Counted from the stretch's first letter, positions 1-8,782 are shown. The stretch is 64,000 nt of DNA from Gammaproteobacteria bacterium (GCA_018815245.1 JAHIXK010000002.1:1-64000), one strand, 5' to 3'. Numbers and translations are program-made. The notes: generated from the letters alone by a model not told the origin.

Positions 1-1
1 C

Positions 2-55
2 AAAACCCCTGACGAGGCGTATTTCGTCAACCAAGTTGCGGCATTTGCCGCTTAA
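2..55 (+). CDS. Possible 3' end of a gene cut by the left window edge
   Basis: A reading frame enters from the left edge and closes at TAA 53-55 after 17 codons, ending ...FVNQVAAFAA. The codons look like ordinary coding sequence of this genome (GCG, GTC, GCC), and the gene would run convergent to the small EF-hand gene at 101-259. Seventeen codons are far too few to name a family or to exclude chance. No terminator-like hairpin with a T-run follows before position 100. Confidence 0.3.
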   Translation, partial: KTPDEAYFVNQVAAFAA

Positions 56-100
56 CCCGCAGGGCTGGATCTTTACTAAAAATCCAAGAAAACTGTCCGA

Positions 101-259
101 CTAAACGAGGCCTGCTCTTATCTCAGCCTCACTGATTGCGCCGTCACCGTTTTCATCGATGTGATTAAAAGCTCTACTGCCATCTCGCATCCCGGCGTTA
201 GCTGAAGCCGCAATCAACATAGATATAACTACTGCAGACAACTTGAAGTACTTCATCAT
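101..259 (-). CDS. Small exported single EF-hand protein, 52 aa
   Basis: This short gene encodes a protein of 52 residues. The N-terminus (MMKYFKLSAVVISMLIAASA) is a typical signal peptide with a basic start, a hydrophobic core and an Ala-x-Ala type cleavage region near residue 22. The mature part is only about 30 residues and contains one textbook EF-hand calcium loop, DENGDGAISEAE, at residues 35-46: Asp at 1, Asn at 3, Asp at 5, Gly at 6, Ile at 8 and Glu at 12. A ribosome-binding site GGGAG lies about 8 nt upstream of the ATG; a second ATG follows directly at 254-256. EF-hands normally act in pairs, so it may dimerise, may bind calcium weakly in the periplasm, or may be the remnant of a longer protein. 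No function can be assigned. Confidence 0.7.
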   Translation of the reverse strand: MMKYFKLSAVVISMLIAASANAGMRDGSRAFNHIDENGDGAISEAEIRAGLV

Positions 260-492
260 AAAGAAACTCCCGTTCAAAATTGGATGAACTCAAACTGTTC
301 ATACTCTTAAACACCTAAGGATCGAAAATCCTTCGCCTAGAATTTCAATATTTGAGAAAAAAGTTGAATCGCTTTACAACCGAACCCGAAGGCATTCGCT
401 GGACTACCGCGCCCAAATTTTTTGGGCATAACATGGGCGCAGGAGCAAATTTGAAACAGAAATTTGTGGAATCAAGATCGGCTACTAAATCG

Positions 493-534
493 CCAAAACA
501 AAAAGGACCTAGCACTTTTCAGCGCTAAGTCCTT
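493..534 (-). terminator. Intrinsic terminator of the tRNA operon
   Basis: An imperfect 13-bp stem (503-534, arms AAGGACCTAGCAC and GCGCTAAGTCCTT on the plus strand, two mismatches, loop of six) lies just after the tRNA-His gene in the direction of minus-strand transcription. On the minus strand it is followed by a T-rich tract (TTTTTGTTTT). This is the usual form of a Rho-independent terminator and closes the Pro-Arg-His tRNA unit. Confidence 0.75.
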
Positions 535-543
535 GATTTTATT

Positions 544-620
544 TGGGGCGATGTATGGGGCTCGAACCCACGACCCATGGAATCACAATCCATTGCTCTA
601 CCAACTGAGCTAACACCGCC
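544..620 (-). tRNA. tRNA-His (GTG)
   Basis: The minus strand folds as a complete cloverleaf. The acceptor GCGGTGT pairs with ACATCGC (one G-U), the D-arm begins GCTCAG, the anticodon loop carries GTG, and the T-loop is TTCGAGC. The extra G at -1 opposite C73, the identity element of histidine tRNA, is present (position 620 on the complement). The CCA end is encoded (544-546). Confidence 0.95.
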
Positions 621-643
621 ACCGTAAACCGGTACTGAATTCT

Positions 644-720
644 TGGCCTGCCCGGAGGGGTTCGAACCCCCGACCCTCGGCTTAGAAGGCCGATGCTCTA
701 TCCAACTGAGCTACGGGCAG
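644..720 (-). tRNA. tRNA-Arg (TCT)
   Basis: The minus strand gives a full cloverleaf: acceptor CTGCCCG/CGGGCAG, anticodon stem TCGGC/GCCGA with loop CTTCTAA giving anticodon TCT, and T-arm GGGGG-TTCGAAC-CCCTC (one mismatch or G-U at its end). The discriminator is G and CCA is encoded (644-646). It reads AGA codons. Confidence 0.95.
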
Positions 721-796
721 AAATTGCATTGTAACTCGCACACGCGAATGGGTATGAACACCCACTGGACAAGGATAGAACATCCTTAAAATTCGG

Positions 797-873
<77 letters not shown>

Positions 874-929
874 ACAAAGAAGCGGAATTCTAATGCCTAT
901 TGACCATTCCGTCAAGCACCCGAGTGGTT

Positions 930-2276
930 TTAAGACGCCTTTTGCAGGGTGTCAAGAATTGAATCCACCAACCGCGTTGCAATCAACTGGTCTGCCGTTT
1001 CCACCATCACGCGCAGAACAGGTTCCGTACCCGAAGGCCGAATCAACAGACGGCCTTCGGCCCCGAGTTCGGTCTTCACGGCCTCACAAACACCCTGCAC
1101 TTTCACATCATTAGCCCAATCATAACCAGCGGGCAAACGCGCGTTTTTAAGCACCTGTGGCAGCATGGCAACAGGCTTCAGAATATCGGCCAAAGGCATG
1201 CCCAAATTGCGCACAGCACGCAGCACCTGCAGGGCGCTTACAATGCCATCGCCCGTGGAATGGCGGTCTAGAACCAGCAAATGGCCAGAGCTTTCACCCC
1301 CCAACTGCCAACCATTGGCCTGCAGTTTTTCAAACACATAGCGGTCGCCCACCTTGGCGCGCTCAAAAGGCACATTCAGCTGTTTCAAGGCCAATTCAAG
1401 GCCCAGGTTGGTCATCAGGGTGCCCACAACACCCTCCACCTTGCCTTGCATGTGCATTCGCTCGGCCACCAAGGCAAACAGCAATTCGTCACCATTGAAA
1501 ATTCGGCCTGTGCCATCGACACAAATCAGCCGATCGGCGTCTCCGTCCAAAGCGAAACCATAGTCAGCCTTGTGTTCCAACACAGCCTTGGCCACGAAAT
1601 CAGGGTACGTGGCACCCACCCCACGGTTGATGTTCAGGCCATCGGGCTGGTCGGCCAGCACCACAACATCAGCACCCAATTCGCGAAATACGGCCGGCGC
1701 AATTTGATAGGCTGCACCATTGGCGCAATCCACCACAATCTTCAGGCCACGCAAGTGTTTGTCGCGCGGAAAAGTACCTTTGCAAAATTCAAGGTAGCGG
1801 CCAGCCGCATCGTTCAAACGCCTGGCCTTGCCCAATTCTTCGGAAGACTTGCACGGTGCACCCAGCGCCAGTTGGGTCTCAATTTCCATTTCCCAGGCAT
1901 CAGGCAGTTTGGTGCCTTCACCCGAAAAAAACTTGATGCCGTTGTCTTGATAAGGGTTGTGGGAAGCGCTAATGACCACACCAGCCGACATATTCAATGC
2001 ACGCGCCAAATAGGCCACGCCCGCAGTGGGCATGGGGCCAACCATCACTACATCAACCCCCACAGAGGTAAAACCCGCCTCCAGGCAAGATTCCAGCAGG
2101 TAACCACTGACGCGGGTGTCTTTGCCGATCAAGACCTGTGGGCGGCGCCCCTCAACCTCATGTTTGGCCAACACGGTTCCCGCGGCTTGCCCCAAACGCA
2201 ACAGGAAGTCAGGAACCATTGGGCTTTGCCCCACGGTGCCGCGAATGCCGTCCGTGCCGAAATATTGTCTGCTCAT
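930..2276 (-). CDS. glmM: Phosphoglucosamine mutase
   Basis: GlmM converts glucosamine-6-phosphate to glucosamine-1-phosphate in the cytoplasm, the step before UDP-GlcNAc formation for peptidoglycan and lipopolysaccharide. The 448-residue length is normal. All family motifs are present: the N-terminal FGTDGIRG (6-13), the phosphoserine loop SASHNP (103-108, active Ser105), the metal-binding DGDADR (244-249), the sugar-binding GGESSGH (326-332) and the phosphate-binding RPSGTEP (413-419). It is the last gene of the rlmE-ftsH-folP-glmM order common in proteobacteria, but here a glycosyltransferase gene separates it from folP. The start is the ATG at 2276; no strong ribosome-binding site is visible. 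Confidence 0.97.
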   Translation of the reverse strand: MSRQYFGTDGIRGTVGQSPMVPDFLLRLGQAAGTVLAKHEVEGRRPQVLIGKDTRVSGYLLESCLEAGFTSVGVDVVMVGPMPTAGVAYLARALNMSAGVVISASHNPYQDNGIKFFSGEGTKLPDAWEMEIETQLALGAPCKSSEELGKARRLNDAAGRYLEFCKGTFPRDKHLRGLKIVVDCANGAAYQIAPAVFRELGADVVVLADQPDGLNINRGVGATYPDFVAKAVLEHKADYGFALDGDADRLICVDGTGRIFNGDELLFALVAERMHMQGKVEGVVGTLMTNLGLELALKQLNVPFERAKVGDRYVFEKLQANGWQLGGESSGHLLVLDRHSTGDGIVSALQVLRAVRNLGMPLADILKPVAMLPQVLKNARLPAGYDWANDVKVQGVCEAVKTELGAEGRLLIRPSGTEPVLRVMVETADQLIATRLVDSILDTLQKAS

Positions 2277-2355
2277 TGAAAATCTACAGTAAGGTGAATT
2301 GTCATAATTAAACCGATTTTACGGGAACCCGATCACTAGAACGCAGAAATACCGA

Positions 2356-3306
2356 TTAAGTACGCCCCAAGTAATCAATCTTGCTCAGTTTGGAAAAGCT
2401 CTCCAAATAAGCAGGGTCGTCAATGCCGTACACACCCAAATCGGAACCAGGTGTGAACAATGCATTCGTGCGCTCATTGGATCGTTGCTGTAGCCAGCCA
2501 AACGCGCTGTGGCGCTTTGCCTCCATGTCGGGCCGCCAGTGCTGCCCCGCATACAGCTTGCCCACTTCCTTATACAGGTGGTAGAGCGGAATCAGATTGT
2601 GCCGGGGGTGAAACACCTGATAACCCTTGGCGTGCGCCCGCAAGGAAAGGCTTTGTTCCTCACCCCGAAAGTAGAGGTAGGGATCATAAGGCACCTGCTG
2701 GGTGAAATCGCCCGTGGTGAACAGAAAACAGGCACCAATGTGAAAACCGGGCAAATGTGTAGTGCTGCTGGATTCGGGTTGTTGCCGAATGACCCTGAAC
2801 TGTAACACCGCGCGATCCGCTGCCAAGGTACTGCCCGGATCGCGATCAATCCGGAATATCTCGCTCGATTTAACCGGCTCGTCCGCCACCGCCCTTCCCT
2901 GCGCATCAAACTTAAAGCCCGGCGGGTAGGTGCTGATCAAGGGCCTGGGGTGGGTATGTTTCAATTGCTGCATTTGTTGAATCAGTGCTTCATCCCAGCC
3001 CGCATCGAACAGGGTGTGAGAATCGATTTGCAACAAATAGTCTTGCTCGTTGTACAGCGAGAATGCAATGGCGCGCGCCCAGCTGACCCCGCGAGAATCA
3101 ACCGGCGACAAACCCACGTAATTGATGTTTTTTCTGGCGGGAAACTCGGTCAACCAGCCTGGATTCAATTCCTCAGATTGATCCACCAAACCCACAAAAA
3201 TTCGTTGCGGGTATGTCGCTTTGGCGTACAACTGGTGAACGGTCGGTTGAAGATGTGGCTCGCAAAAAGCGGCAACACTGACAAAAATGGTGGGAAGCCG
3301 TGCCAT
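2356..3306 (-). CDS. GT60-like (GlcNAc) glycosyltransferase
   Basis: The 316-residue protein resembles the 'Glycosyltransferase (GlcNAc)' family (PF11397; CAZy GT60). The founding members are eukaryotic enzymes that add GlcNAc to hydroxyproline of Skp1 or to other protein hydroxyl groups; bacterial members are uncharacterised. Visible features are an N-terminal Rossmann-like strand (IFVSVAAFCE, 7-16), SRGVSWARA (71-79), a metal-binding DSH (95-97) within LLQIDSHTLF, and a downstream RGEEQSLSLR. There is no signal peptide or membrane segment, so it should act in the cytoplasm. It sits 14 bp downstream of folP and 79 bp upstream of glmM on the same strand. GlmM supplies the precursor of its likely donor UDP-GlcNAc. 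Family assignment is from recall of motifs; the acceptor is unknown. Confidence 0.7.
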   Translation of the reverse strand: MARLPTIFVSVAAFCEPHLQPTVHQLYAKATYPQRIFVGLVDQSEELNPGWLTEFPARKNINYVGLSPVDSRGVSWARAIAFSLYNEQDYLLQIDSHTLFDAGWDEALIQQMQQLKHTHPRPLISTYPPGFKFDAQGRAVADEPVKSSEIFRIDRDPGSTLAADRAVLQFRVIRQQPESSSTTHLPGFHIGACFLFTTGDFTQQVPYDPYLYFRGEEQSLSLRAHAKGYQVFHPRHNLIPLYHLYKEVGKLYAGQHWRPDMEAKRHSAFGWLQQRSNERTNALFTPGSDLGVYGIDDPAYLESFSKLSKIDYLGRT

Positions 3307-3320
3307 CTTGTTGGCCCGTA

Positions 3321-4157
3321 CTATTGATTCAACGCAAAGGCAACTTTCAAGGCCTCCACGGTTTCACGCACATCGTGCACACGCAGCACTGCAGCACCAT
3401 GCTGTGCTGCGAAGGTGGCCGCAGCCACGGAGCCCGCCGTGCGCAAGCCTGGGTCTGTTTGCCCGGTTAACTCCGCGATCATGCGCTTGCGCGAAACCCC
3501 CACCAACACGCCCGCTCCCAGGGTAGAAAACAAGGCTGTCGCTTTTATCAAATCAAGATTGTGTTGCAGTGTTTTGCCAAACCCAAAACCAGGATCAACC
3601 AACATGCGGTTTGACTGAACCCCCTGCTTTTCAAGCGCAACAATGCGTCTGTTTAGAAACGCTTCAACATCACTGACCACATTGGTGTATTCGGGGGAAT
3701 TTTGCATGGTGCGCGGCTCGCCTTGCATGTGCATCACCACCGCACCGGCATTGGATTGCGCAAGCACCGCCTCTGCGCCCGGTTCCCGAAAACCATTCAC
3801 ATCGTTCAGAATATCCACACCCAAATCAACAGCTCGCGCCATCACTTTGGTCTTCATTGTGTCGATGGACAAAGGCACGTTCCACGTCATCAATTCCTTA
3901 AGCACATCGCCCACGCGCTTCCATTCTTCATCGGCATCAACGCCTTTTGCACCGGGGCGAGTGGATTCACCACCAATGTCCAGAATGTTCGCACCGCTTT
4001 CGATCAGCTGGCGAGCATGATCAATGGCTTTCAAGGTGTTGAAGAAACTTCCCCCATCAGAAAAAGAATCGGGCGTCACGTTCACAATACCCATGATCAA
4101 GGGTTTACCGTGCGAATAGGTAAGCTCGAATCGACCTGCTTTCCAAGTGCGAACCAT
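3321..4157 (-). CDS. folP: Dihydropteroate synthase
   Basis: FolP joins p-aminobenzoate to dihydropterin pyrophosphate in folate synthesis and is the sulfonamide target. The 278-residue protein is a normal-length TIM barrel. The two signature loops are clear: IMGIVNVTPDSFSDGG (21-36) and GGESTRPGA (62-70), followed by DILNDVNGF and, near the end, VGVSRKRM. In most relatives folP follows ftsH closely; here about 520 bp of non-coding sequence separates them, so folP probably has its own promoter. It leads directly into the glycosyltransferase gene. Confidence 0.97.
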   Translation of the reverse strand: MVRTWKAGRFELTYSHGKPLIMGIVNVTPDSFSDGGSFFNTLKAIDHARQLIESGANILDIGGESTRPGAKGVDADEEWKRVGDVLKELMTWNVPLSIDTMKTKVMARAVDLGVDILNDVNGFREPGAEAVLAQSNAGAVVMHMQGEPRTMQNSPEYTNVVSDVEAFLNRRIVALEKQGVQSNRMLVDPGFGFGKTLQHNLDLIKATALFSTLGAGVLVGVSRKRMIAELTGQTDPGLRTAGSVAAATFAAQHGAAVLRVHDVRETVEALKVAFALNQ

Positions 4158-4521
4158 GTGTTGCCTTGTGAGTTGCTGTATTGGTTATTTTACGGCAAAG
4201 GTGAAGTTCGCGTTGCTTGCTCAGGCGCATCCATTTGTTCGGCGAGCTAAGGTGCATACCCTCTCGCGCCAGAAAACCTGTATTTCCCTTTTTGAAGTTC
4301 ACACTGACTCACCAAGCTTGGCAAAACATATAGCCAAGCCTTGGTGTCGGCTTGCATCCGAACGCTGCGTGTGAATTCAAACGGGCAGGTTTTCTTGATC
4401 GGCGCCGCAAGGGCATTGCCACCTGAGCTCGCTGAGCGACTGAGTTGGCAACGCGCAAGGCTTCCCGGCGGATTCGCAGCGAGGGGCGATTGCGCAGCAA
4501 TCGATGCGAAGACGCGCACGC

Positions 4522-4598
4522 GTTTCGCATGCCCCAAGCCAGAAGCATCAAGCCGGAATCAGAAGACTTGCTCAGGCAGGGCGACGCAGCATCCAAGC
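4522..4598 (+). repeat. Dispersed repeat copy 1 (pairs with 40650-40725)
   Basis: About 77 bp here match, in inverted orientation, 40650-40725 after phoR at roughly 80 percent identity by eye. The best conserved part begins TTTCGCATGCCCCAAGCCAG. In one frame both copies encode FRMPQARSIKP followed by a variable stretch containing LLRQG. Several differences fall at third codon positions (AAG/AAA, CTC/CTT, CAG/CAA). The copy sits just upstream of a terminator-like hairpin. Confidence 0.7.
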
Positions 4599-4627
4599 CT
4601 CGCAAGAAGCCAAGTCAATCGCGCAAC

Positions 4628-4660
4628 AAAAAGCCGCTGGTCTAAACCAACGGCTTTTTT
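4628..4660. terminator. Bidirectional terminator downstream of ftsH
   Basis: The arms AAAAAGCCGCTGGT (4628-4641) and ACCAACGGCTTTTT (4646-4659) form a 14-bp stem with one mismatch and a four-base loop CTAA. It has a T-run on the plus strand and, from the A-run, on the minus strand. It lies about 20 bp after the ftsH stop codon and is a good Rho-independent terminator for ftsH. It would equally stop a rightward transcript through the repeat; the TAA of the open frame there lies in the loop. Confidence 0.85.
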
Positions 4661-4681
4661 GGCATTTTACAAACCAGATGA

Positions 4682-6607
4682 TTAATCTGCCTTCACGCTC
4701 ATCGCAGCAGGTGCAGGCTGTGGAGCAGGGGCAACCTTGTCGCCACCGCCGCTGGAGCTTGGGCTACCACCCGTGGGTGGCGTGCTGCCGCCAGTTGTAG
4801 GTGGGCGTGGGTCTTTGCCTTCCATGATGTCGTTGATTTGATCAGCATCAATGGTTTCCCATTCCAGCAAAGCCTTGGCCATCACATGCACCTTGTCACG
4901 GTTCTGGTCCAGAATGTTCCAAGCCACTTTGTACTGCTGGTCAATGATCTTGCGAATTTCTGCATCCACCATTTGCATGGTCTGCTCGCTCATGTGCGTG
5001 GTCTTGGTCACAGAACGACCCAGGAACACCTCTCCTTCGTTCTCGGCATACACCATAGGGCCCAGGGCCTCGGTCATGCCGTAACGGGTCACCATGTCGC
5101 GGGCAATGGCTGTGGCACGCTCAAAGTCATTTGATGCACCAGTGGTCATCTGGTTCATGAAAATTTCTTCAGCAATGCGGCCACCAAACAATACGGCAAG
5201 GGTACACAGCATGCGTTCCTTGTCCATGCTGTAACGGTCACCTTCGGGCAACTGCATGGTTACACCCAAAGCACGGCCACGGGGAATAATCGTGACCTTG
5301 TGCACAGGGTCGGTTTTGCTCATCAATTTGGCAACCACGGCATGGCCAGACTCGTGGTAAGCCGTGTTGCGGCGTTCCTCTTCAGGCATCACCATGCTGC
5401 GGCGCTCGGCACCCATGATGATCTTGTCTTTGGCTTTCTCAAAGTCGCTCATTTCGACCACACGGCCATTGCGGCGTGCAGCAAACAAAGCGGCTTCGTT
5501 CACCAGGTTGGCCAAATCAGCACCGGAGAAACCGGGGCAACCACGGGCCAGCACAGAGGCATCCACATCAGGCGACATTGGAATTTTGCGCATGTGTACT
5601 TTCAAAATCTGTTCGCGGCCACGAATATCAGGCAGGCTGACCACCACTTGACGGTCAAAACGGCCGGGGCGCAGCAAGGCTGGATCCAGTACATCGGGGC
5701 GGTTTGTGGCCGCAATCACGATAATGCCCTGGTTGGTATCAAAACCATCCATCTCAACCAGCATCTGGTTCAGGGTTTGCTCGCGCTCGTCGTTACCGCC
5801 GCCCAAACCAGCACCACGCTGGCGACCCACGGCATCAATTTCATCGATGAAAATAATACAGGGTGCCTGCTTTTTGGCCTGTTCAAACATGTCGCGCACA
5901 CGGGCCGCGCCCACACCCACGAACATTTCCACGAAATCGGAACCTGAAATGGCGAAGAATGGCACTTTGGCTTCACCTGCAATGGCTTTGGCCAGCAGTG
6001 TTTTACCGGTACCGGGAGAACCCACCATCAGCACGCCACGGGGAATGCGGCCACCCAGTTTTTGGAACTTGGTGGGGTCTTTCAGAAACTCAACCAGTTC
6101 GTGCACGTCTTCCTTGGCTTCGTCGCAACCAGCAACGTCGGCAAAGGTAACGGGGTTGGTGTTTTCATCCAGCAGCTTGGCTCGGCTTTTTCCGAAGCTG
6201 AATGCCCCGCCCTTGCCACCGCCCTGCATTTGACGCATGAAAAACACCCACACGCCAATCAGCAGCAGCATGGGGAACCAGCTCACGAACAGGCTCATCA
6301 GCAAAGAAGGCTCTTCTTCGGGCTTGGCGCGCACCTGCACGCCGTATTTCAGCAGATCACCGACCATCCAAATATCGCCAGGCGAGTACACCAGGCGCTC
6401 GCGGTCATCCGTGGTGAGGGCGCGCACGGTACGGCCTTCAACGATCGCGCTCTTGATGCGTCCATTTTGCGCATCCTGCATGAACTCGGAATAGGTCATT
6501 TCGTTGGAACGAACCTGCTGGCCTTCAAACTGCTTGAACACAGTGAAGAGCACCAGCGCCACGACCAACCAAACTGCTGCTTTGGAAAACGAATTATTCA
6601 ATGCCAC
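4682..6607 (-). CDS. ftsH: ATP-dependent zinc metalloprotease FtsH
   Basis: FtsH is the membrane-anchored AAA+ protease that degrades misfolded membrane proteins and short-lived regulators. The 641 residues show two transmembrane segments (about 9-26 and 103-124) around a periplasmic domain. Walker A GSPGTGKT is at 196-203 and Walker B FIDEID at 253-258. The arginine-finger region [10 protein letters not shown] and the zinc site HESGH (418-422) follow. The C-terminal tail is rich in Pro, Gly and Ser, as in related betaproteobacteria. The start is GTG at 6607 with a strong upstream GAGGAG. It lies 144 bp downstream of rlmE on the same strand and ends at the hairpin 4628-4660. Confidence 0.98.
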   Translation of the reverse strand: MALNNSFSKAAVWLVVALVLFTVFKQFEGQQVRSNEMTYSEFMQDAQNGRIKSAIVEGRTVRALTTDDRERLVYSPGDIWMVGDLLKYGVQVRAKPEEEPSLLMSLFVSWFPMLLLIGVWVFFMRQMQGGGKGGAFSFGKSRAKLLDENTNPVTFADVAGCDEAKEDVHELVEFLKDPTKFQKLGGRIPRGVLMVGSPGTGKTLLAKAIAGEAKVPFFAISGSDFVEMFVGVGAARVRDMFEQAKKQAPCIIFIDEIDAVGRQRGAGLGGGNDEREQTLNQMLVEMDGFDTNQGIIVIAATNRPDVLDPALLRPGRFDRQVVVSLPDIRGREQILKVHMRKIPMSPDVDASVLARGCPGFSGADLANLVNEAALFAARRNGRVVEMSDFEKAKDKIIMGAERRSMVMPEEERRNTAYHESGHAVVAKLMSKTDPVHKVTIIPRGRALGVTMQLPEGDRYSMDKERMLCTLAVLFGGRIAEEIFMNQMTTGASNDFERATAIARDMVTRYGMTEALGPMVYAENEGEVFLGRSVTKTTHMSEQTMQMVDAEIRKIIDQQYKVAWNILDQNRDKVHVMAKALLEWETIDADQINDIMEGKDPRPPTTGGSTPPTGGSPSSSGGGDKVAPAPQPAPAAMSVKAD

Positions 6608-6751
6608 TTCTCCTCGAGGACTCTGGCCCCACCCTAGGGAAATGGGGGCAGGATGTCCATTTTAAACCCAAGCCACTGAATTACGCCATCACACTAATTC
6701 ATGATGAACATAAACAATGGCAATCGCTTGGGTGATGCTGCTTTAAATTAC

Positions 6752-7387
6752 CTACTTAAGACCCTTGCAAAGCAAAAAGGTTTCCCGGGAACGATCGCGG
6801 GAGGCCTTGGGTTTGCGCGGCGACACACTTTTAAACACTTGCTTCATCTGGTGCACGATGTTGCTGTAAGACGATCCATGAAAAATTTTCACAATCAACA
6901 CCCCGTTGGGCTTGAGGTGGTTCAGGGCAAAATCAATGGCCAATTCGCACACATGCTCAATGCGGGCTGAATCAGCCGCAGCAACACCGGAAAGATTGGG
7001 CGCCATGTCGGAAACCACCAAATCCAGCTTTTCGCCACCCAGGCGCTGATTCAGGTCTTCAAGCACCGCATCGTCGCGAAAATCCCCTTGAATGAATTCA
7101 ACACCCGCAATGGGTTCCATTGGAAGCAGATCCAGTGCGATAATACGGCCATTGATAACACCACCGGGCCCCACCAAGGCTTCCCGAAGCACCTGCGACC
7201 AACTTCCCGGCGCGCTGCCCAGGTCGACAACCTTGATGCCCGGCGTCAACAAGCCTTCCGGCTCTGCAATTTCCTTCAGTTTGAAGGCTGCACGGGCGCG
7301 ATAACCCGCATTCGTGGCCATTTTCACGTAAGGGTCGTTGATGTGGTCATGCAACCAGTTTTTATTGAGTTTTTTCTTTTTAGCCAC
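6752..7387 (-). CDS. rlmE: 23S rRNA (uridine-2552) 2'-O-methyltransferase
   Basis: RlmE (FtsJ/RrmJ) methylates the ribose of U2552 in the A-loop of 23S rRNA, late in 50S assembly. The 211-residue protein shows the SAM-binding [13 protein letters not shown] (53-65), the catalytic lysine in RAAFKLKEI (Lys36), the acidic motif VVSDMAPN, and the second lysine in VLIVKIFHG. This completes the K-D-K-E tetrad region. The start is GTG at 7387. The gene is divergent from yhbY, with only 28 bp between the two start codons, and precedes ftsH as in most proteobacteria. Confidence 0.96.
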   Translation of the reverse strand: MAKKKKLNKNWLHDHINDPYVKMATNAGYRARAAFKLKEIAEPEGLLTPGIKVVDLGSAPGSWSQVLREALVGPGGVINGRIIALDLLPMEPIAGVEFIQGDFRDDAVLEDLNQRLGGEKLDLVVSDMAPNLSGVAAADSARIEHVCELAIDFALNHLKPNGVLIVKIFHGSSYSNIVHQMKQVFKSVSPRKPKASRDRSRETFLLCKGLK

Positions 7388-7415
7388 CGATTACCCAACC
7401 GAGTGAAAAATTAAT

Positions 7416-7787
7416 ATGACGGACACCGCTGCTGTAACCCTGACACCTGCTGAAAAAAAGGCGCTTAAAGCCCAGGCCCATGCGTTGGATCCGGTGGTTT
7501 TGATTGGCGACAAGGGCTTGACACCCAATGTGGTCAAGGAAATTGACATGAATCTGAGTGCCCATGGCCTGATCAAAGTGCGTGTGGCTGGCGACGACCG
7601 CGAAGCCCGCCTTGAATATGCGCAAGCCATTTGCGGAGAAACTGGTGCGGCCCTGGTTCAACACATTGGCAAGTTGCTGGTGTTGTTTCGACCCAAAGCT
7701 GAAGACACCGAAAAAACCAAAGCCAAAAGCCGTCCAAAACCCAAGGGGCCACGCCAAACCAAGCGCCAGTTTAATTCAAAAAGCTAA
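7416..7787 (+). CDS. yhbY: YhbY-type RNA-binding protein (CRM domain)
   Basis: YhbY is a small KH-like protein (CRS1/YhbY domain) associated with pre-50S ribosomes. Residues 9-100 form the CRM domain: LTPAEKKALKAQAH, then VLIGDKGLTPNVVKEID, then HGLIKVRV, and a C-terminal helix with TGAALVQHIGKLLVLFRP. The basic tail (residues 104-123, rich in Lys, Arg and Pro) is longer than in E. coli. It is divergently paired with rlmE, a common arrangement that groups two 50S assembly factors. No clear ribosome-binding site precedes the ATG. Confidence 0.93.
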   Translation: MTDTAAVTLTPAEKKALKAQAHALDPVVLIGDKGLTPNVVKEIDMNLSAHGLIKVRVAGDDREARLEYAQAICGETGAALVQHIGKLLVLFRPKAEDTEKTKAKSRPKPKGPRQTKRQFNSKS

Positions 7788-7802
7788 AAACCTGCCCGTG
7801 AA

Positions 7803-8276
7803 TCAAGCCTCTCCAGCTTGGTTCACGCCATAGCGGCTTAAGCCCCAGACCAGCGCACCAATCATTTTGATTGAATACAGCACAGTTGAAAGTGCATGTA
7901 TATTGCCGAATCTGCTGCGCATTTCAACCAGGTCATCACCTTGCAAGGTGCTCATGCCTTCACGCAATTCATTCATGTGCGGGTGCAACCATGCCAGTTC
8001 CAGCACACACACACCCAAAACGACTGCCATCAGCACATTGACTTTGGTGCCAGCGTGCAACCCGTTCACGAAATTGGACAACACCAAAAGCGCTGCGCTG
8101 GTAAACAGCGAATACAAAGCCAACATGTAGAACAGGCGGCCAGCCACCAAGCCCGCTTCCGGGCGCGGCAACCACTTGAACAAGCCCGGCGCAACCAAAA
8201 TGGCCATGAACCACAAGGCACCGAGCCAAATCGCCCAAAATGCCAGTTCGGTACCTCTAAAGCCACGCCAAGTCAT
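7803..8276 (-). CDS. DUF4149 membrane protein
   Basis: This 157-residue protein has four hydrophobic segments (about 10-30, 47-66, 80-99 and 132-150) and matches the pattern of the DUF4149 family, short inner-membrane proteins commonly found beside greA in Burkholderiales. Recognisable parts are FWAIWLGALWFMAILVAPGLF near the N-terminus and FGNIHALSTVLY near the end. GGAG lies upstream of the ATG. The start is 29 bp downstream of greA on the same strand, so it is probably the last gene of a carAB-greA unit. Function unknown. Confidence 0.85.
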   Translation of the reverse strand: MTWRGFRGTELAFWAIWLGALWFMAILVAPGLFKWLPRPEAGLVAGRLFYMLALYSLFTSAALLVLSNFVNGLHAGTKVNVLMAVVLGVCVLELAWLHPHMNELREGMSTLQGDDLVEMRSRFGNIHALSTVLYSIKMIGALVWGLSRYGVNQAGEA

Positions 8277-8305
8277 TGTTGCTGCACTCCTTTAGATGTA
8301 CTTCA

Positions 8306-8782
8306 TCAGATGTACTGAACTTCCAGCACTTCATATTCGCGCAAACCACCCGGTGCCTGAACGTGCGCAACATCGCCTTCATATTTGCCGATCAAGGCAC
8401 GGGCAATCGGGCTGGAAATGGAAATCAGGCCCGACTTGATGTCGGCCTCGTCGTCGCCCACAATTTGATAAACAACCTGCGAACCCGCCTCGATATCCAC
8501 CAGCTTCACGGTTGCACCGAACACCACACGGCCTTCGGCATCCACATTGGTGGGGTCAATAATTTGCGCATTGCTCATTTTGCCTTCAATTTCCTTGATG
8601 CGCCCTTCAATAAAACCCTGCTTTTCCTTGGCAGCATCGTATTCGGCGTTTTCAGACAAATCGCCCTGCGCACGCGCTTCAGAAATGGCATTGATCACGG
8701 CTGGGCGATCAATGGTTTTTAGGCGGTGTAATTCTTGTTTCAGCTTTTCAGCGCCCTTGACTGTCAATGGGATAGTGGCCAT
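8306..8782 (-). CDS. greA: Transcription elongation factor GreA
   Basis: GreA enters the RNA polymerase secondary channel and stimulates cleavage of backtracked transcripts. From the ATG at 8782 the protein is 158 residues, the standard length, and begins MATIPLTVKGAEKL. An upstream in-frame ATG at 8803 would add seven residues not found in the family. Features are the N-terminal coiled coil with the acidic tip (DLSENAEYDAAKEKQ, about residues 41-55) and a C-terminal FKBP-like domain ending SPIARALIGKYEGD. It follows carB, an order common in Burkholderiales. Confidence 0.96.
   Translation of the reverse strand: MATIPLTVKGAEKLKQELHRLKTIDRPAVINAISEARAQGDLSENAEYDAAKEKQGFIEGRIKEIEGKMSNAQIIDPTNVDAEGRVVFGATVKLVDIEAGSQVVYQIVGDDEADIKSGLISISSPIARALIGKYEGDVAHVQAPGGLREYEVLEVQYI

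Larger units (their letters stand above)
4158..4681. other. 524-bp gap between folP and ftsH without an assigned gene
   Basis: No convincing protein gene is seen on either strand. The plus strand is open in one frame from after a TGA at 4433 to TAA 4643-4645, encoding about 69 residues rich in Arg and Ser from the first sense codon, with only non-ATG starts before the internal ATG at 4528. The stretch contains a copy of a dispersed repeat (4522-4598) and ends in a strong hairpin (4628-4660). It may hold the folP promoter (reading left) and a small transcript reading right. Confidence 0.5.

Noticed and set aside
411-427. Perfect hairpin GCCCAAA-TTT-TTTGGGC
   Set aside because: No T-run follows on either strand and no gene ends nearby, so I cannot call it a terminator; a 7-bp stem of this kind can occur by chance.
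352-528. Open plus-strand frame of 58 codons from a TTG, ending inside the tRNA terminator hairpin
   Set aside because: No ribosome-binding site, no ATG near the start, the 3' part is the terminator of the opposite strand, and no family resemblance was seen.
4341-4685. Plus-strand frame of 114 codons across the folP-ftsH gap
   Set aside because: It runs through the terminator hairpin and into the antisense of ftsH, in a different frame from the conserved repeat peptide, with no ribosome-binding site.
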